NCBI GenBank assembly: GCA_933207985.1
Contig: OW240921.1
Location: 116,914,142-116,978,141, forward strand
Length of the DNA stretch: 64,000 nt
DNA from: Pelobates cultripes
Lineage: Eukaryota > Chordata > Amphibia > Anura > Pelobatidae
Direction: 5' to 3'
In this document: positions 1-11,150 of the stretch, piece after piece
Position numbering within the stretch: the first letter of the stretch is position 1
Layout of the letters: each line of letters starts with the position of its first letter
Position numbers and translations under genes: made by a program
Notes under the pieces: model-generated
Seen by the model: only the letters and a program-made list of their open reading frames with translations
Database searches by the model: none
What the model was told of the DNA's origin: nothing

Positions 1-2275
1 TGATCTGAAAAGCTTGTTCTAGTTCGGATTCCTTCATTGAGCTTCGTTCAGGGTTTGAGAAGAGTAACGCAGCAGTTTTGTGGCGGAGGTGAAATGGCAA
101 CCGATGCAAACCAACAGCTCCAATTATCCTACAGCGTATAGAGAGCATTACCTGCCAAGATTAACAGCAGATAAACACCCAGTCTCACTACACTCCTCAA
201 TTAACTCACCATTCACTCCCCAGAAGGTGAGAAATTCAGAAAGTGTCAGATAATCCCACAATTCCCCAACTAATTTGCTAATCTGGGAAATACTAAACCC
301 TTTTTAGCATAGGCATCTCAAACTGGGGCCCACCCATATTGCTGGACTACAATTCCCATTATCCTCTGGCCATCTATTACATTTAAAGAATTCTGTAAGC
401 TGTCTGGATGGCGAGTGTTTGAGAGGAATCCCTCGTAACATCTTAGGTGGAACCGCCGGACACAGTGGTAATCAAAAATCACATTATTGCCGTGATTACA
501 CTATTCACACAGCCGGCAAAACAAACCACAAAACAGCTTCAACGCAAACATGGACACTGCGCAAAGAAACAGCATAAACGCGAGCACAGTACTCAAAGCC
601 ATCCGATGACGATGCAACGGTGAGGATCTATGGTGTAAAATCTCCATTCACAACACATAGACACGCAGAGGGAGGTTTCTTGTGTAATTTGAAATTCCTC
701 TGCTGTTTGAAAAGAAGTTAATTAAAGCCACGTGCGCGGAATACTATATGCATTTTGCAAAGGAAACGCACACAACAAGTGTTGGAAAAATTAACACTTT
801 GTATTCCAGAGCAGGTTTAAGAATGAGTTTCTAACTGAGTTGCTCTGACCGAGTGGCCAGAATTTGCTGCGTGATAGAATCAACCTGGGATTTATCCAGA
901 GTATACGACGGGTTAAGAAGACAATCTAAATATATACATTAGATACGTGTAGGGCAAGAAAAACAGTTGCGCCCTTTAGGAAAACAAACATTGAAATTTC
1001 ACATTTGGCTTATATCCACATTTACTAACATATTGGGGTTTATTCAATAAACTGGGATTCGGGCCAAAATTACAGAATTGGAAAAAGAAATGTAACTCTA
1101 GCTATTATTCTATGGTAGTTTGGCACAAAATGTGCCTATAACGCAGTTTTCCTGACAGTTGGCTGTTTACTCAATAAGTCCCGATTCAGACTATAACAAC
1201 ATCATTCACTAAACGGCGAATTGTCAGGAATGTGTTTTGGATCGACAAAGTAAAAGCAAAAATAGCCGACTATGAAAATTATATTTTGTAATAAAAAATA
1301 AGGTCCAGTAAAGTCGGGTTAAACGCTTTGTGAGTTGATTGTAAAACCAAGTGGGAGGTCCTATCATTGAAAACCCATTTTAAAGGTTCCCTATAAAGTC
1401 ATGTAGATAAAAGTTTTGGACAATAGGTTTGATTCTCTGTGTTGTACGTTTACTGATTAGCTGGCTCTCATTGTCAATACAATGCTTTGTGACTCGCATT
1501 CACCGACCTGCTCACATTCTCATCCTCCTACCAGAGTTGCTATAGATCTCTCCTTAGAACACCCTAAAAAGCAGATTAGAAGATTTGATCCCACTGCTGG
1601 GAGAAAAAAGGCCAGTAATACCTTTCCCTGTAACGTTAAATGGCTTCCTGCAATGTCCCCTAGCCAGGACCAGGAATTCAATTGAAAATTTCGAGGCAGA
1701 TTAGGATAAAGAAAGAGTTTTTGTCAATTACAACATTCCATTTAAAGACAATAGTTGGGTAACGTTAAGAGAATCCATCCAAGTTGGTGAATGGCCCCGA
1801 GCAGCAGGCGTACAGCAATTCTAGTCTTTTATTGTTATTTAGACAAACCAACTACGGCCATTCATGCATAATTACAGTGTCCGTTCCTGTGAGGTCATGG
1901 AAGACAAAGAGGAAATAAAGTGATTTATGGGTTGATTCTGAGATTTATATCTCTCTCAAACATCTCTCCACCAAGTGCTTCGACCTCTGAAAAAATTTTT
2001 TTTAATAAAACATTGCTCAAGTGAAAAGTGACAGAATGCTTTAAATGCCTTAAGCGAAGCTGGACGCTACATCACTGGCAGGGAAACAGAAAGCAGGACG
2101 CCGGGCATTAACAAGGGGACGGAGAACATCTCATAATGAAATAAAATGAAAAATATCTGTGCATCACAAAGCCATCTATCACACAAGGTACAGGACAGAT
2201 ACGGTTAGCCTAAATGTGGAGCTAGAGGGGTGAGAAACATGGAACTGTATTCATTAAATATCGCAATAGCGTAAG
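1..2275. other. Noncoding sequence with no gene seen
   Basis: No open frame with coding character is visible. The short open stretches are isolated and without splice context. Around 309-415 there is a piece resembling a dispersed repeat ('GGACTACAATTCCCATTATC'), a motif type common in vertebrate MITEs. At 1035-1230 there are two motifs of the 'TTTATTCAATAAA' and 'TTTACTCAATAAG' kind, which look like the ends of a decayed short transposon. The remainder appears unique and AT-rich. Confidence 0.5.
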
Positions 2276-2325
2276 GAAATGTGCCATCCAGTCCCTGTCA
2301 CCCAAAGAGCTGACAATCTAAAAAG
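2276..2325 (-). repeat. LINE 3'-tail fragment (minus orientation)
   Basis: The stretch 'CCCAAAGAGCTGACAATCTA' is the reverse of the 'TAGATTGTAAGCTCTTT' box found in the tail copies at 3.3-3.8 kb and 19.5 kb. It is taken as a short, decayed fragment of the same non-LTR retrotransposon 3' end. Identification rests on this one box only. Confidence 0.35.
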
Positions 2326-3288
2326 CAGTCATGCCAGTTTGTATCAAATCTAACTACACTTTTCGCACAATCTAAATTTAATATTGAAAGGAGGAATTAT
2401 TTATTTTATAACAAGAAGAGTATTAAAATATTAACCAAGATAATTCCCTGAATAACAGTCAGTTTATACAAATCACATCCTAAATCGTTGTTTCTTTAAG
2501 ATGCTGGGTACGGTCTCCTGTTACACTTCTTAGCTGTAAAGAGCTTTTAACTGGTTATAAAAGGAGACCCCTCTCCCATAACACAACGGCTGCAGCATAG
2601 AAAATACAGGATTCAAAAGAGCCTCCAGTTTAAAGTGTGATCAGGAGGAATGGCTTTAATCAGGATGTACTTTAGAAAGTCTGAACGTATGGCCTCTCAT
2701 TTAACCTCCATGGATTTATTTTTAACAGTTGTCGGCCCTTAAAATGAAATCGCACTCAAACTGTTTACATTATGGAAGAAAAATGTAAACTTGGAATCCC
2801 TTTGTATACAGCTCCCTTCCTGAGTCGCCACGCTGGGCAGGGAGAGCGAACATGTGAATCTACGGAATGCAGCAATTAGCAAGCGCTCAATCAACCCACG
2901 GCCTTGACATCTCCAACGGGATTTCCTCTTATAGAATATTCTTATCCAGGAAGGCCGGCATGGGGAAAGCCCTAACCTACATATACACAGCGTGGAACGT
3001 GTAAATACCTGGAAGATTCTTAGTGTTCGAATAAACTCATTATTTTATGTACAAACAATAAAACTAATGGGCGTGAACATGTGTTATCCGACCGCTAATC
3101 CCATGTTCCATTTATCGCTTTCATTTTACATATACGAATCTCAAGGCAGTTCTATTCACCTTTTAGTAGAGAGTCCTGGTGGGTCCCATAGTGCGTCCTG
3201 CTGCCATCCTTTCTCCTAATTGAACAACACATACATCCAGCCATCCACCATGTAGGTGTCAATTCAAAATATTAACTTTTACCTATAA
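2326..3288. other. Noncoding sequence with no gene seen
   Basis: AT-rich, apparently unique sequence. A 75-codon open frame at 2992-3219 has no coding features. Nothing else is recognisable. Confidence 0.45.
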
Positions 3289-3835
3289 AACTCTAACAAC
3301 TCTAGCCCCTGTTACATTTGTTTACTAATCCATAGGTACGCCCATTCTCGGTCTCTGCCTGTGACCTTATCCTGTCCACTGCTCTCACCCGTACGGCCAA
3401 CTCGCACTTACAGGACTTCTCCCGGACAGCTCCTTTCATTTGGAAGTGTCTGCCTACCCCCATCAAACTCTCCCCTAGTCTGCAATCATTTATCAAGTCC
3501 ATCAAAACCCATCTTTTCAGAAATGCTTATGGCCTCGCAGAGTATTCTATTTTATAAATCTATGTCTTGCTCTCTCCAAAAGAGCTATGCTCCACTCTCA
3601 CCTCCAATTCTGCTCCACTCCCACCATGTTTGTTTGCTGCCCCCTTCGATGCCTTTCCCATTGTGTTCGTATACCCCACCTCCTCTAGACTGTAAGCTTG
3701 TTTCAGCAAGGTCTTCATCAATCTACTGTTGACATAACATTTTGTAATTGTCTCATTTATAGTGGTTTCCCCCTTTTATAACATTGTAAAGCGCTGCAGA
3801 ATAAGTTGGTGCTTTATAATAACAATAATCAGACT
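3289..3835 (+). repeat. 3' end of a non-LTR retrotransposon (CR1/L2-like)
   Basis: The segment reads like the end of a LINE. A degraded C-terminal protein remnant around 3361-3540 encodes a serine/proline-rich stretch followed by 'FIKSIKTHLFRNAYGL'-like residues, a pattern typical of the last residues of vertebrate LINE ORF2. It is followed by a 3' UTR with 'CTAGACTGTAAGCTTGTTTC' and a terminus 'TTGTAAAGCGCTGCAGAATA' with a short 'AATAACAATAAT' tail. A microsatellite-like tail instead of poly(A) suits CR1/L2-type elements. Shorter relatives of the terminus lie at 14945-15062, 19488-19640 and 55480-55575. The 123-codon open frame here is relic coding sequence, not a host gene. Confidence 0.5.
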
Positions 3836-3855
3836 AAGTAACCTTCTTCCATTGC

Positions 3856-4003
3856 TCCATGATCCAGTTCTGACACTCCATGGTCCAGTTCTGACACTCC
3901 ATGGTCCAGTTCTGACGCTCCATGATCCAGTTCTGACGCTCCATGGCCCAGTTCTGACGCTCCATGGCCCAGTTCTGAAGCTCCATGGCCCAGTTCTGAC
4001 GCT
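3856..4003 (-). repeat. 21-bp minisatellite, about 7 copies, inside the Tc1 relic
   Basis: Seven near-identical 21-bp units ('CCATGGTCCAGTTCTGACAC' plus one base) run head to tail. On the minus strand each unit reads 'CATCAGAACTGGACCATGGA'-like, which is the segment that follows the GLRSRRP region in Tc1 transposases. The array therefore grew from transposase coding sequence. Its unit length is a multiple of three, so long open frames appear on both strands. They are artefacts. Confidence 0.85.
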
Positions 4004-4009
4004 CATCTT

Positions 4010-4401
4010 CATGAAACTATTTTTGGTGATGGACAATGGTCATCATGGAACTCTGTCCGACCTGCGGCTACGCAGCCCCATACTCAGCAAACTACGATGC
4101 GTTGTGTGTTCTGACACCTTTCTATGATGGCCATCGTTACGTTATGAAGCAGTTTGAGTTACAGTAGCTCCTCTGTGTGATCGGACCGGACAGGCTAGCC
4201 TTTGCATCAATGAACCTTGGGTACCCATGACCCTGACGACAGTTCACCGGTAGTCCTTCCTTGCACAACTTTAGGTAGTTACTAACCAATGCATACCAGG
4301 AACACCCCACAAGACTTGCCATTTTGGAGATTCTCTGACCGAGTCGTCTAGCCATCATTATTCAGCCCGTGTCAAAGTCACTCATATTTTCGCTTGCCCA
4401 T
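4010..4401 (-). pseudogene. Tc1-like transposase, N-terminal remnant
   Basis: On the minus strand an ATG at 4401 opens 'MGKRK', then a frameshift and stops follow within ten codons. Reading resumes at about 4358 with 'MARRLGQRISKMASLVGCSW', which matches the first helix-turn-helix of Tc1 transposases. It continues through 'NCRQGHGYPRFIDA', the GRPR-like linker between the two DNA-binding helices. Further downstream the frame is broken again; 'WGCVAAG' near 4060 corresponds to the 'GLRSRRP' region. No DDE catalytic residues remain, because the sequence dissolves into tandem repeats at 4003. The protein would have cut and pasted its own transposon by binding the terminal repeats; this copy is dead. 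There is no link to neighbouring host sequence. Confidence 0.75.
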
Positions 4402-4675
4402 TTTTCCTGCTTCCAACACATGAGATTCAAAAACTGACATTTCAATTGCTGTCGAATATATCTCCCACCACATGCCCGGTGTTATTGTAACAATATAATC
4501 AATGTTATTCACGTCACCTGTTAGTGGTTTTAATGTTGAGGCTGATACGTGTTTATAATATACACAGTTACCACAATGCACACATCCTCCCATATCCCAC
4601 ACAGGACAATATTGTACAATTGAGACCATTCTGGACATACCTTTCGGGGGCCACAACTGGTGCACAAACATCACA

Positions 4676-4999
4676 CAAACACCTCACTCTACTTTAATTT
4701 ATCATGAATTATATGTCAATCAGAACAAGGCAGGAAATGAGCAACGATCCCCCGACTTACAGCAAAGATAATTCTAACACTAATAGGAGCTTCTCTGCTA
4801 GCTTGTCTGTGAATACATCCAATAACACCACTGGCCTGGGCACGAAATTAAGGAGAAATCACAGGTCATTAGAGAAATGATAAAACTACGTTTTACTGAC
4901 AGACAAAGAAACACAGACTCCACATTACCTGTAACTTGTGTTAATCTTTTCCCCTGAGATGCTTGGTTTTGTTTTTTATATATTTATATTACAAATTTA
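4676..4999. other. Noncoding sequence with no gene seen
   Basis: Apparently unique DNA between the Tc1 relic and a family A repeat copy. Nothing recognisable. Confidence 0.4.
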
Positions 5000-5245
5000 C
5001 CAGCTGACCTCCCAATCCAGTTCAGACAAGGCACAGCCAGGGCACACATTGCAAATGAAGAGAAATAGTAACATTGTTTCATTTCTCCCCCTCTCTGTAA
5101 GCTCTCTCTATGCTGACTGCCAGGTGCAAAGGGCGGGGCTTATAACAAGCTAAAATAGTGGAGCCCAGTTGCAGAATCAAGGTATATACAGCGGGGTGGG
5201 GTTTCCATATTTAACTTTGATTAAAAATCCTCAAAAAAAATACAT
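5000..5245 (+). repeat. Dispersed repeat 'family A', single-unit copy
   Basis: This stretch carries the same ordered blocks as the two big arrays at 48.1-49.5 and 51.6-52.2 kb. The blocks are a 'CCAGTTCAGACAAGGCACAG' leader, 'AGTAACATTGTTTCAT', one copy of the 76-bp unit core ('CTGACTGCCAGGTG', 'GGGCGGGGCTTATAACAA'), then 'GCCCAGTTG' and 'CATATTTAACTTT'. Here the unit occurs once, so this looks like the unexpanded state of the family. Confidence 0.65.
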
Positions 5246-6072
5246 ATTTTAAATATAGGAGGTAGGTAAACGGAATATGGAAAGTCAGGGTAGTGACAGT
5301 TCCTTTTTGGGCTGGGATTGGGTATAATTTGTAAAACAACATATTGTGAGAGTCCAGGATCAGGTGGACTTTATGGAGGTTGTTTGACCCCCAGAATCTC
5401 GAGTTTTAAACACCCCAACTAGTGGTCACAACGACCTGCACCCCCCAAATAGGCGAACCTGCCTTTAAATTCAGAAAAGCATAGAGGCGTCAGACAGAGT
5501 AAGGTCAAAGGTGAGCCTTTTATTGCACCAACCAGAAATCCTGAGAAAGCTCTAAGAAACTTAAATTGGCCTTTCCTGAGAGTGCAATAAAACTCTCACA
5601 TTTCACTGCACAGAGTGTCAGCTCAGCTGTCATGAGGAACGCCACTTAGGGTTCACCAAGAAAAGCCCTTTTCCGCAAAACCCCTGAACCCACAAACTGC
5701 AGGTCAGCATAAGCAGAGCACAGACGCAGCATTCATCGCATCATACAAGTCATAAAACACGGATCCTAACCAGACCATTCTTGCCTCAAAACGTTTACAC
5801 ACACTTATGGAGGTTCTGGATAAAGAGAATTTCTCTGGAGCAAACTTCTAAAACTTCAACAATCAGCAAGAACACTCTATTGGTTTCCATGGTGTCTGCG
5901 CAACAATTCACACTTTGCGTCAGAATTTTGTTTAAACAGAATCCCAATGAAGTGGCAGAAGGCCATAGCATTCTAAAGACTTGAGAATTTATGGATTAAA
6001 ATTGCCGCATTTGCTTTTGCACAAGTTTTTCGACATGCGCAATTTTCTTATTTATAAACGGTCACTCCACCC
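5246..6072. other. Noncoding sequence with no gene seen
   Basis: Mixed AT-rich sequence with no supported gene. The 67-codon open frame at 5781-5984 has no supporting features. Possible decayed repeat sequence is present but no family is recognised. Confidence 0.4.
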
Positions 6073-6574
6073 TTAAAGGACCACTCTAGGCACCCAGACC
6101 ACTTCAGCTTAATGAAGTGGTCTGGGTGCCAGGTCCAGCTAGGATTAACCCATTTTTTTATAAACATAGCAGTTTCAGAGAAACTGCTATGTTTATGAAT
6201 GGGTTAAGCCTTCCCCCAAATCCTCTAGTGGCTGTCTCATTGACAGCCGCTAGAGGCGCTTGCGTTATTCTCACTGTGAAAATCACAGTGAGAGCACGCA
6301 AGCATCCATAGGAAAGCATTGATAATGCTTTCCTATGCGACAGGCTGAATGCGCGCGCAGGTCTTGCCGCGTGTGCGCATTCAGCCGACGGGGAGGAACG
6401 GAGGAGGATCAGAGGGGGAGAGCTCCCCGCCCAGCGCTGGAAAAAGGTAAGTTTTTACCCCTTTCCCCCTTCCAGAGCCGGGCGGGAGGGGGACCCTGAG
6501 GGTGGGGGCACCCTCAGGGCACTATAGTGCCAGGAAAACGAGTATGTTTTCCTGGCACTATAGTGGTCCTTTAA
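6073..6574. mobile_element. Serial-hairpin MITE, copy 1 (TTAA-flanked)
   Basis: A 502-bp non-autonomous element bounded by TTAA on both sides, with termini TTAAAGGACCACT and AGTGGTCCTTTAA that are inverted repeats. Inside are at least seven consecutive perfect or near-perfect hairpins: 'CAGACCACTTCA' with its reverse, 'ATAAACATAGCAGTTTC', 'CTCTAGTGGCTGTC', 'TCTCACTGTGA', 'CCATAGGAAAGCATT', 'CTGAATGCGC', and the terminal 'CACTATAGTGCCAGGAAAAC'. No coding sequence is present. TTAA flanks are usual for piggyBac-type insertion, but no transposase was seen to prove the superfamily. Other copies lie at 41065-41542, 41539-41775 (truncated) and 58402-58914. Confidence 0.85.
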
Positions 6575-6704
6575 ACATTCTGGATTTTTTTCCTAGCTTT
6601 TTCTGTAATACAGCAATAAATAAGGCACTTTTTTCCTGATAATTTTACCAATGATTACTTTCACAAAAGAAGAAGTCAAATAAGTAATATTAAAAAGGTT
6701 AAAA
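6575..6704. other. AT-rich spacer
   Basis: Short AT-rich sequence between the MITE and the half-L1. Its end, 'AAAAAGGTTAAAAAAAG', resembles 'AAAAAAGGTAAAAAAAATG' after the L1 tail near 8500 and may be the target-site duplication. Confidence 0.4.
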
Positions 6705-8515
6705 AAAGGGGGGCGGAGTCTAGCCACTGAAGCGATCAGACGCATGGCCGAGGAGCTCTGGGACGAAAATAGCAAAAACGGTCGATAAAGGTGGGATACA
6801 CTACCCAAATCACACATCAAGGAGTACCCCAACATCCCCCAAACCACATGGGCCGTAAAACAAAAAAAACCAAAAGCCTGACAAGCCTCGGCAGGGCATG
6901 AACAACGGGGACCTATGGAAACAGGCCCTGAGCACCCCATGCCCCAATATGGCATCCCTACATGGCGGCTGTTCCGACTTTCAGGACAGGACATCAGACG
7001 AAGCAGAGGGGAATACTTACCAGAGCCAGAGGTACCTCCACGCCGGTAACAATGGAAGCGATCAGCAAGCTAATGGAGGACCACCATCAAAAAATATCGG
7101 CAGAGGTGGCCGCAATCCGAGACGACCTGCGCGGTCTGTCTAGCCGACTGGGAGTAGTAGAAGGCAACTCTAACACCCAGGCCACCCACATCAAGGAGCT
7201 GCAACGGGCGGTCTCAGAGCTTCAGCAACACGGACCGAAAGCTTAACGCCCAGGAAGATAAACGGCGCCAAAATAATCTGAAAGTAAGGGGAGTAGCAAA
7301 AAACATTACAGAAGCTGAACTACCACACTTCACTAGGCAGCTCCTAACTGCACTTCTGAACCCCAAAACAGCCAAAGCGACCCAACTAACTGGTATATTC
7401 CGTATACCAAAATCAATCAAGGCACCAACTTCAGCTACTGGAGACCTGGTTACTCAATTCCTCAGCAGCACAGACAAAGCAGCAGTACAAGCAGCCACCA
7501 GAAGCCAACCAACCTACCTTTTTGAGGAGATAGAGCTCTCCTTCTATGCAGATCTCTCTGGAGGAACGTTAGCGTGGAGGAGGGCACTGAGACCGTTCAC
7601 TTCCCTACTATGCACACATCAACTCCGGTACCGATGGGGCCCAGCCAACACACTGCACGTCACCAAAGGAGACGCAACGTATGTAATACACGACATGCAA
7701 GAAGCCGCAGCAGCACTGAGAGACTTAGATCTCCCCTCAGACTCCCTCGGAAGGGCGGCACCTGCAAGCTCTCGAGGCCTAGATCCCGTACATGCCGCGG
7801 AATTCAAGCCTAGACAGAGAGCCACGGAGACCTATGCAGCGGCCACAACTTGAACCTGACAGGCCCCTAACCGGGACAATATCTTCTATATTACAGTTTA
7901 ATGACACCCCTTTTTTTTTAAAGTTCGTTGTTCCTTTATAAAACCACGTGGGGGATCAATGGGATGACGGAGGGCCCACACCCAGACTACAATAACGCCA
8001 CCACGACCCCTCACCAAGACAAACGGACCCGGAACCCAACCCGGACCCCACTGACAGTCCCCTGGCAACATCGCTCCCCCACCCCTCCCCCCTCTCGCAT
8101 CTCGAGGTAAATCAGGCGCAACATACAACAAGACAAGGGCCTAACCCGTCTGGCCAGGACTAAACGGACAGACACGCACTACTGACAAATATAGCCCAGC
8201 CCCAGACTGCCTAACACAACTTACTAGCTCAACCTTTCTTTAACCTAGCACAAATCACAGAAACCTCAACATTGGTTTATTAACGACAAGCTTAAATTGT
8301 ATACTTTTTATCACATGCCACAATCGATATTAGAATTGTTTCAACGTAATTTACAGAGAAAAATGTGCAGTATCCGAGTGCCATATTGTCATTACTGGTG
8401 TTTATTCCATGAGTGTTGTTGTGGCACATAACGTTTGCTTGTAACCTCTCGTGCACAGAAAAATAAAGAATTATAAAAAAATAAAAAAAAATTAAAAAAA
8501 AAGGTAAAAAAAATG
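6705..8515 (+). mobile_element. 'Half-L1': L1-type element with ORF1 and 3' tail but no ORF2
   Basis: The element begins with a GC-rich 5' UTR ('GGGGGGCGGAGTC') and runs through an L1-type ORF1 relic (6962-7853). It then goes directly into about 600 bp of noncoding C-rich then AT-rich 3' sequence, with an AATAAA signal near 8462 and a long A-rich tail to about 8515. There is no trace of the endonuclease or reverse transcriptase ORF2, which is normally about 3-4 kb. The organisation matches mammalian HAL1 elements in principle. Similar A-rich strings at both ends suggest a target-site duplication. It could also be an ordinary L1 with an internal deletion. Confidence 0.6.
6962..7853 (+). pseudogene. 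L1-type ORF1 protein (RNA-binding chaperone), frameshifted
   Basis: Two overlapping frames join into one ORF1-like protein. The first (6962-7246) carries a heptad-rich stretch from about residue 30 ('EAISKLMEDHHQKISAEVAA', then 'LRGLSSRLGVVEG'), the expected coiled-coil trimerisation region. Near 7230 the reading shifts by one base. The second frame is open from 7230 to the stop at 7851-7853 (207 codons, no useful internal ATG). It begins 'DRKLNAQEDKRRQNNLKVRG', the RRM entry motif of L1 ORF1p, followed by 'YADLSGGTLAWRRALRP' and 'YRWGPANTLHV', typical of its C-terminal domain. ORF1p coats L1 RNA in cytoplasmic particles. The single frameshift breaks this copy, so it is fairly young but not functional. 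Confidence 0.75.
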
Positions 8516-11150
8516 CATTTGCTATTCGAAGGATTTTTTTTTTTTTATTCCTTAAATTTAAACGTTTACAGCGAAAACTGCCACTGACAGCGATGCACAA
8601 ACCTGTATGGAAAAAAAGCCACAATCTGGCTCCTCCTTTTTATACATCCTCCACGCAACTACTTAAAAATGGCAAGAAAAAAAAAAAAAAGGTGACTCTA
8701 TATTTATATATTTTTTTTTTTAAAAAGGTAATTCATTCTTTTCATTTATTAATCATAAAAAAATAAAATTATATTTAAGTGTTATTACTGCATTCTGAAT
8801 TTTCCCAATATCTGAGTTGCTCTTTCCAGGCTCGGAATGTTAAGTAACTTAGAGCGGTTTGCTTTCAAGGTATTGTCCAGTTTGAGAAAAAGACAAGATG
8901 CAGTGGGAGACAATGAGTTTCTAGGTTCCAAGCACCTTGTCTGTCCTTCCTCTTTTCAATAGACCCGAGATTCTGTTCCTGTTTGAACTTGCCGTCTTTC
9001 TCCAACGTTTAGCTGGTAACACTGCGCAGTCCTTTTGTCATTCTAATCACGGAGAGAACGCTAGCTTATTAAACTACACTTCCCGTAATCGAAGTTGAAC
9101 AGACTTGTGGTCTCTCAATAGAAATCCAGAATTAATGCCATCAGTAGAGAAGCGATACTACCAGGAAAAAAAAAAAGGAGGCTTGAAAAGTACCCCCTCC
9201 ATTCTAACACACACACACAGACATTTTCTATACATTGCGCAGAGCACAAACATCTTTAATAATCCTCTGCCAAGATCACACGTAATGAAAGGTAACCAGA
9301 GGCGACACAAAAAGTCACCACATTACTATTTACTAGAATGTATTGTGTGTCGCAATGTACTGGCGGAATACTCGCTCTCTGAAAATGGGTATAAAGGCCA
9401 CACTTACCCCTTTCATTGGCGGCATAAAGATAGGGAAAATAGCTCTAACATATGATGTAGCGCTGTACCATGGGGTAAACGAGAGATTGACCATTCCCGC
9501 ACAATACAAAGCCACTCCAACTTACCATCAAGAAACCCAATGGGGGGGCTCTGGATCAAAATTATAAAATGGAGCAGTCAGCAGAATTATTCCACTGGTT
9601 TCTATGGTAATTGCTCCCCTTTTAGAGATCTGATGTAAAAATTACAACATCTTACCTAATATCTAATTGCATTGTTACACTGTGCTCAGAGTGAAATCGT
9701 GATACATTCTAACTGATAAAATCCTCACCGAGTTATATATTAAACTAAGATTTGGGGAGATTTCAGAAAAACTTGCATTTTGGCTTAAAACGTACAGAAT
9801 TCTCAAACATGGCTATTCTTACTGCAGTTATATGATTGATTCGCCAGAATGAGGGCAGAAATTAGATACTTTTAATTATTATAGAAAATAAGCTAAAAAA
9901 AAAAAAAAAACTAACCCTGTATTGTATGTGATACAAGCTAATTATTCCACAATATACTATAACTGAAAGTCTAACCGTGAACTCACAGTAAAGATAACTC
10001 CTTTTACAAAATACAAACAGTAGCCGTGAGTCTGGCCAAATGCTAGGCAGGGATTGAATGCTTTCGCTGGAGTGTCAGAAAGCTAGCAATGTACTAACTA
10101 GAGACGAGTAGAATGAAGCTATATATATATATAACGGGCCCTGCACATGTCCAGCTCAGATCTGGGATGGGACGGGGACATAATGAAGGCGATGTCGAAA
10201 AAAAAAAAGAAAGAGTAGTAGATACATGGATTACCCACCCAGAAGAGGCAGTAAAGATTGACAAAGTGGAAAGTTCAGTATTACTTGAGACAGACAGAGA
10301 ATAAACTGCTGTTAAATTCTCTCTATTATACAGAAACCCAACCAACATCTTCTTATTGGAGATAATCTGTGAAACTGGCCACACTGCCACGTGGATTCCA
10401 TTCCACTATGTGCCATCCTTTCTGTCCAAGTCACATCTGTACAGCAGAGCCAATAGATTCCAATTAGCCATACAGGGCAGGCCTGTATACAGCCCCGTAC
10501 ACATCGATATACAGCATAATGTCTCCCCACACACGGTGGGGGGAGGGAGGCTTGCGCTAACATGGCTCCTGTGGGATCCTATGCTCCGTCACACTGGGCT
10601 TGTTTTTTAGATAAATTGCTCAGAATGGAGCCTTAATCCAAATTAATATCACTAGTGTATTGAAAGCGCCATATTCTAGTTATAATAATTATATATATAT
10701 ATTTTATATTATTAGAATATTTATTAATTATATGAGGACACTTTACATTGTTCTTACAGGAAGAGAATGGAGAGAGAGAGAGACTGTGGCAGCACTTTTC
10801 ATACAGAGACACCCACTAAGGATATTTCAGGGTTGGAATCCGTGGCTCGCGACTATTAGGGATGACATTTAAATGATGTTCTCCGCTCTGTGTCACCGCG
10901 GATCCAATAAACCCATGCAGCAGCGATGTTATATCAACGGAAAATTTCCACGAGTAACTTCCCGACGTGAGGAAGTACAGAAAGCGACAATTAAAGAGTC
11001 TATATGCAGAGATCATATATTTATAATAACAGAGTCTGGAGTTTTATTGTTAAGCAGGTTACAATATGGGAAAGAGCTCAGTAGACGAATGAAAGACTGG
11101 ACGAAAACTATGAAATAATAATGTAGCAATTACTGTCAGCTCCACAGAAC
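8516..11150. other. Noncoding unique sequence
   Basis: No gene is recognised. The sequence has A-runs (8675, 9895, 10198), an (AT)n stretch near 10122 and 10690, and apparently unique, moderately GC-balanced blocks at 8820-9110 and 9330-9500. Overlapping short open frames on opposite strands at 9333-9567 and 10312-10610 show no family motifs. If the minus-strand exon at 17.8 kb is real, this could be intron 1. Confidence 0.4.

Larger units (their letters stand above)
3850..4675 (-). mobile_element. Tc1/mariner relic (5' half, decayed)
   Basis: Read on the minus strand, this stretch follows the layout of a Tc1-like transposon widespread in fish and frogs. A 5' noncoding leader includes 'CTCAACATTAAAACCACTAA', followed by the transposase start at 4401 and the paired helix-turn-helix region. 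The copy stops where a 21-bp minisatellite takes over (3856-4003), so the catalytic half and the 3' inverted repeat are missing. The 5' terminal repeat is not clearly recognised near 4675. Family identification is from remembered consensus patterns, not from a search. Confidence 0.7.
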
